Source: Rhodoferax sp. (GTDB taxonomy: Bacteria; Pseudomonadota; Gammaproteobacteria; Burkholderiales; Burkholderiaceae). From it: 6,796 bases of DNA. The stretch covers positions 1 to 6,796 of the forward strand of contig JAQGNA010000643.1 of the NCBI GenBank assembly GCA_028292075.1. The letters run 5' to 3'. Each line of letters starts with the position of its first letter. Position 1 is the stretch's first letter. The translations under genes and the position numbers were made by a program. This document shows, piece by piece, positions 6,038 through 6,796 of the stretch. The notes beneath the pieces are model-generated. The model was not told the DNA's origin. It saw only the letters and a program-made list of their open reading frames with translations, and searched no databases.

Positions 6038-6373
6038 CCGCGGCGGTGTCAGGTAGGACGGCGCCACTTCGTCGAGTACGTCAGTGTCTGTCGAGTGCTG
6101 GGCTCATGTGTGCCACGGCAAGACTGATTGCAACTTGGATGAACGCGCAGGCCTGCAGTGCATGTGCATTGGATGTGCGGCACCTGGCGCAGATCAACAA
6201 GCTTCGGGGGCGCGGCGTGGAGGGAGGTGTGCGTCGTGTGAATGCGGTGCCGGTCACGCACGCAGAGACACATGCCCGAGGCCGGTAAGCCACGGGGCAT
6301 GAGGTATATGACAACTTAGTCTTTGCAGAACGAGTGGCAGTGCACTGTTCTAAAAACCATAGCAAGAGAGCCA
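6038..6373. other. Intergenic stretch with inverted repeats, no recognised gene
   Basis: No credible coding region was found between the GlsB-type gene and the tRNA. ORFs crossing it have no motif or ribosome site, and those running into 6374-6458 are translations of the tRNA gene. Two structured spots are visible. CATGCCC (6271-6277) pairs with GGGCATG (6295-6301), enclosing a smaller GGC/GCC stem. AGAAC (6327-6331) pairs with GTTCT (6347-6351) around the perfect palindrome CAGTGCACTG (6338-6347). Neither is followed by a T-run in the direction of the tRNA transcript, so no intrinsic terminator for the tRNA is evident. Confidence 0.5.
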
Positions 6374-6458
6374 TGGTGCCCGGGGCCGGAATCGAACCGG
6401 CACGCCTTGCGGCGGGGGATTTTGAGTCCCCTGCGTCTACCAATTTCACCACCCGGGC
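6374..6458 (-). tRNA. tRNA-Leu (anticodon CAA)
   Basis: The minus strand folds as an 85-nt class II tRNA with encoded CCA (plus 6374-6376). The acceptor stem GCCCGGG/CCCGGGC is 7 bp, position 8 is T, and the D-arm region reads GGTGAAATTGGTAGACGC. The anticodon stem GGGGA/TCCCC encloses the loop CTCAAAA, giving anticodon CAA (plus 6422-6424), which reads UUG leucine codons. The long variable arm around CCGCCGCAAGGCG is typical of tRNA-Leu. The T-arm is CCGGTTCGATTCCGG. The discriminator base is A, as leucyl-tRNA synthetase requires. The gene is single and divergent from cysM. Its 3' end (toward 6374) is the kind of site integrases use, but no second copy of that end occurs in this window. Confidence 0.97.
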
Positions 6459-6477
6459 TGGCGGAAGCAAGACTCGA

Positions 6478-6483
6478 ATTATG
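6478..6483 (-). promoter_or_regulatory. Probable -10 box of the tRNA-Leu gene
   Basis: On the minus strand CATAAT (plus 6478-6483) matches five of six -10 consensus bases. It lies 19 bp before the mature tRNA 5' end, allowing a short leader for RNase P to remove. No good -35 box is visible at the normal distance. Its place would fall within the first codons of cysM, so the two divergent genes share their start region. Confidence 0.45.
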
Positions 6484-6497
6484 GCACAGTGCGAAGG

Positions 6498-6796
6498 ATG
6501 AAATACCCAACCATCGAAGACACGATCGGCCGCACGCCGCTGGTGGCACTGCAGCGGATCGGGGCCGCGGAGAACCTTGCGCGTGGCAATGTCCTGCTCG
6601 GCAAGCTTGAAGGCAACAATCCGGCCGGTTCGGTGAAAGACCGGCCGGCGCTCTCGATGATCAAGCGCGCCGAAGAGCGCGGCGAGATCAAGCCTGGCGA
6701 CACGCTGATCGAGGCGACTTCCGGCAACACCGGCATCGCGTTGGCCATGGCGGCGGCGGTGAAGGGCTACCGCATGGTGCTGATCATGCCGGAAGA
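6498..6796 (+). CDS. cysM: Cysteine synthase B CysM (5' part, cut by window edge)
   Basis: This is the first 99 codons of a PLP-dependent O-acetylserine sulfhydrylase of the CysM type. The enzyme makes cysteine from O-acetylserine and sulfide, and CysM forms can also use thiosulfate to give S-sulfocysteine. Visible marks are TIGRTPLVALQR (9-20), LEGNNPAGSVKDRPALSMI (38-55, with Lys47 forming the PLP Schiff base) and EATSGNTGIALAMAAAVKGY (72-91, the substrate-binding TSGNTG loop). GNNPAGSVKDR, rather than the CysK-type NPxxSVKDR, favours CysM. The ATG at 6498 fits the family N-terminus, but the only purine-rich site, GAAGG (6493-6497), touches the start codon. An in-frame GTG at 6489 is a less likely start. 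The 5' leader is very short and shared with the divergent tRNA-Leu. The gene continues past the right edge and so far looks intact. Confidence 0.95.
   Translation, partial: MKYPTIEDTIGRTPLVALQRIGAAENLARGNVLLGKLEGNNPAGSVKDRPALSMIKRAEERGEIKPGDTLIEATSGNTGIALAMAAAVKGYRMVLIMPE

Noticed and set aside
5588..6067. 159-codon minus-strand ORF covering the GlsB-type gene in another frame
   Set aside because: Most of it is a shadow of the GlsB-type gene. Only its last 33 codons, behind their own ribosome site at 5698-5703, look real.
6374..6400. tRNA 3' end as an integration site
   Set aside because: No second copy of the tRNA 3' end, no integrase and no phage-like gene is present in the window.
6081..6549. 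Minus-strand ORFs containing ARVVKLVDAGDSKSPAARR or PGGEIGRRRGLKIPRRK
   Set aside because: These peptides are translations of the tRNA-Leu gene, a well-known source of false protein entries.

Overview
The window is GC-rich with strong G/C bias at third codon positions. It carries six recognisable protein genes, one tRNA gene, one decayed regulator and one very small ORF. The GC content, protein types and the tRNA-Leu/cysM neighbourhood suggest a betaproteobacterium of the order Burkholderiales, most likely Comamonadaceae (Variovorax, Polaromonas or Ramlibacter-like). This placement is inferred from gene character, not from a marker gene. It looks like ordinary chromosome: I see no insertion sequence, phage gene, CRISPR array or duplicated att site.

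Left part (1-2910). A glycine-zipper outer-membrane lipoprotein gene (81-680, +) ends at a strong intrinsic terminator. It converges on a fumarylacetoacetate-hydrolase-fold gene on the minus strand (833-2020). That protein resembles the XylX-type 2-keto-3-deoxy-aldonate dehydratases of non-phosphorylative pentose breakdown. An IclR-family regulator (2158-2910, +) is divergent from it. The shared intergenic region holds a perfect 12-bp palindrome where the regulator's own transcript would start, so the pair looks like a small sugar-acid-responsive unit: one enzyme and its regulator.

Middle (2911-5530). kup (3013-5013, +) encodes a low-affinity proton-coupled K+ transporter with an unusual Ala/Pro/Thr-rich N-terminal tail. 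About 260 bp without a recognisable gene follow. Then comes a minus-strand remnant of the N-terminal domain of an AraC-type regulator, broken by an in-frame TAA and lacking its DNA-binding half.

Right part (5531-6796). A GlsB/YeaQ/YmgE-type stress-associated membrane protein gene (5722-5991, -) is followed 32 bp downstream by a 33-codon ORF with an excellent ribosome binding site, probably a co-transcribed small membrane protein. About 370 bp of non-coding DNA with a few inverted repeats follow. Then comes tRNA-Leu(CAA) (6374-6458, -), divergent from the start of cysM (cysteine synthase B), which runs off the right edge.

The genes do not form one pathway. I see no clear evidence of a new multi-gene system. 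The points most worth a second look are the dehydratase/IclR operator, the 33-aa ORF, the AraC remnant and a large dyad before the first terminator.
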